In this document: piece by piece, positions 36,985-64,000 of the stretch
Numbering within the stretch: the first letter of the stretch is position 1
Layout: each line of letters begins with the position of its first letter
Assembly: GCF_037975245.1 (NCBI RefSeq)
Contig: NC_092580.1
Coordinates: 13,175,501 to 13,239,500, forward strand
Length of the DNA stretch: 64,000 nucleotides
Direction: 5' to 3'
Origin: Apostichopus japonicus
Lineage: Eukaryota > Echinodermata > Holothuroidea > Aspidochirotida > Stichopodidae
Program-made: the position numbers and the translations under genes
Notes under the pieces: generated by a model
Database searches by the model: none
What the model was told of the DNA's origin: nothing
The model's input: only the letters and a program-made list of their open reading frames with translations

Positions 36985-37040
36985 AAACCTAAGGATTGTG
37001 AGGCGGACATTCTAACCGCTGAACCAAGCCTTTGCCTGTT
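36985..37040 (-). repeat. Degraded tRNA-like sequence
   Basis: The minus strand reads GGTTCAGCGGTTAGAATG then CCGCCTCACAATCC, resembling the D arm and anticodon arm of a tRNA with a CAC anticodon. The T arm is not recognisable. It is a relic in the region between genes A and B. Confidence 0.35.
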
Positions 37041-38515
37041 AAGTAATTGCCACTTGTCGCTGGCGTCAAAAGGACGGAAACGTCAGATGATGGATGAGGG
37101 GTGCAAAGGGAATTGAAGTCACGGAGGCTATTGTACTATGTACTATTTAAATATGTTTTTGTGGCAAATATTAATTGGTGGCTTTACGTTGGTTCAAATT
37201 ACCACCAAAATAGCAAAATGAGTGAATTCATCAAGAAAATACGGCAGAAGGATCTTTGTTTTTTCTCTTAGTTTTAATATATCAAAGATCATTCATCTGC
37301 ATAACAAACTGGTATTTTTAACAATTTTTTATTCTAGAAAAATTGCATTCTTACAAAACCTTGAATAAGAGTACTGCATAAACCACTGTATTGTATTTCT
37401 AATTTTCTATCGCATTTCGAAGGTAAAAAAACATTATCCAACATTAGCATGCTTTAGATATTGTTGATATACTATTACAGAATCATTAATATAATGATGG
37501 TAGGTAGAGTAGTTGCTCCCTCGGTTAATGGAAATACATGGCCAAGAAATTTAAAATATCCGCCCTCTTGGATAACACAACTCACAAAAATCACTCCTGG
37601 TTGAGCTAGACTCCATTTCTCCCCCATTGATGTAATCCTAACCCAAACATTGCAAATGATATGAAGTTAGCCCCCCCCCCACCCCCGGCCAAAAAAAATA
37701 TGCAAACTATTGTAAAACGACAGTATCGATCGGCAAATATCTGGAGCTGATGCAAATTTGATAGATACCGATATAATGTATAGGCAGGCCGGTATTGCCA
37801 CTATCGGCAATAAATGCCGAACTCGGTCAAATCATAGATAAACAGCCTAGTGTTCATTTTTAGATGCATCATATAACCAGGTCCTCGGAGTTGAAAGTAC
37901 TGACGGCAAGTCATTGGCAACTTCACTTAGCCCACACACACTAACATCCCTATCTCACCTAATTGTTTAAATATCATTACTTATTGTTCCCAAAAACATT
38001 TATGGCTAACAAAAAATCACAGCATTCAAGATTGTACAGCAAAAAAAATGATACTTTGTCCCCAAAAATTTGCTCTGGTCATCTGGACATTCTGGTGGTG
38101 TAATACTTCCGTATTAAAAGGACGACTTTAGGCCATCCCAAAAATTTAACAGAATGTGTTAAAGCGGTCTCCATAATTAACTCGTAGACGGTCATTAATT
38201 TCTTGACCGCTTCTGGTTCTATTTTTCTTCATTGTTTTTTTTTCATATTCAAAATGGCTTGAAAATAAAGATAAAGCCATTTAACCTTGCAAATATTTCC
38301 ATCAAATTTCAGCTTCATCTCTCCCCTAATTAAAAAACGGGGCTTGAAAGTGGTCGATACAACAGAACTCAGATGGTATTTGCAATTAAAAAAATGCATA
38401 TTCATAGTTTCTTTGGCCCCGTTCATCGATTGGAAGGATGAGAAAAGATAAGAGGCTGGATCGGAAAGAGTTGTCCGGAGAGATTAGACGTCACGAGACG
38501 TCGTGAAGAGCAATG

Positions 38516-63709
<25,194 letters not shown>

Positions 63710-64000
63710 CACACCGAGCTGCTGCCTGTGCATAACTGTTAGTAGTAGCCTGCATGGTGGTGGGTTCAAATTAATGACATGACTGTAATATCATAGTGAC
63801 CGGCTACGTATTACTCACTGTTGGCTAATTCTTCTCTCTTTTGGGCCTACAAGCCTAGCTACTGCTATGTTAATACTATGCACATGCACCCATGATACTT
63901 TACTGATTTTGGCAAATCATATATATGAAGGCAACAAGGCAAATTGCTGTTCTCGTTGATAACTTAAAATTACTGAAAAACAATAAATATTACAAGTACA
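63710..64000. other. Upstream flank of gene A, window edge
   Basis: No TATA box or clear first-exon donor is recognisable. The 5' UTR, promoter and any upstream non-coding exon of gene A may lie outside the window. Confidence 0.5.

Larger units (their letters stand above)
32680..38515. other. Region between genes A and B: probable promoter and 5' UTR of gene B
   Basis: An acceptor just upstream of the gene B start codon implies a non-coding first exon here. Two strong minus-strand donors are candidates: CAG|GTAAGT after 34652 and CTC|GTAAGT near 35150. Also present: the U2-like segment, tandem repeats at 33598-33930 and 36571-36782, and a degraded tRNA-like sequence. The 3' UTR of gene A should occupy the high-coordinate end; a minus-strand AATAAA near 37330 is one possible signal. 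Confidence 0.5.

Overview
The window is AT-rich animal DNA with many short, low-complexity and dispersed repeats. It carries two large, intron-split genes, both on the minus strand. The domain repertoire (CUB, YWTD propellers, EGF, sushi, Ig, LDLa, trypsin-like protease), introns of about 1 kb and tRNA-derived SINEs point to an invertebrate deuterostome. An echinoderm such as a sea cucumber is my guess from general character; no species-diagnostic sequence was identified.

Gene A (63709 down to 38516) could be assembled completely: 24 coding exons, every junction GT-AG, every codon phase matching, 4860 coding bases, 1619 residues. It predicts a secreted mosaic protein: signal peptide, CUB, three LRP-type six-bladed YWTD propellers each followed by an EGF, a six-cysteine sushi module, two Ig domains, and a C-terminal catalytic S1 serine protease encoded by one exon. 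I know of no described protein that joins LRP propellers to a complement/coagulation-like protease. It is the main candidate for an undescribed system here.

Gene B (32674 down to 7623) lies downstream in the same orientation: 10 coding exons, 585 residues. It predicts a type I membrane receptor: signal peptide, CUB, cysteine-free CUB-like domain, LDLa, two EGFs, one transmembrane helix, and a 143-residue tail with two PPxY motifs and a C-terminal T-D-V PDZ-type motif.

The introns hold a second layer. A canonical minimal type I hammerhead ribozyme (43065-43120, minus) sits in intron 20 of gene A in the sense direction, fused to a tRNA-like segment and enclosed by a 10-bp inverted repeat. Two weaker hammerhead-like motifs lie at 22046-22088 (plus), inside a 327-bp foldback element, and at 45663-45707 (minus). 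Other content: tRNA-derived SINEs, a four-copy dispersed repeat family in gene B introns, a Ty3/gypsy pol fragment, a MITE-like element, a U2 snRNA-like segment near 34.33 kb, and many minisatellites and TA microsatellites.

Layout: 1-7622, 3' flank of gene B with no recognised gene; 7623-32674, gene B; 32680-38515, intergenic region with the probable promoter and 5' UTR of gene B; 38516-63709, gene A; 63710-64000, upstream flank of gene A.
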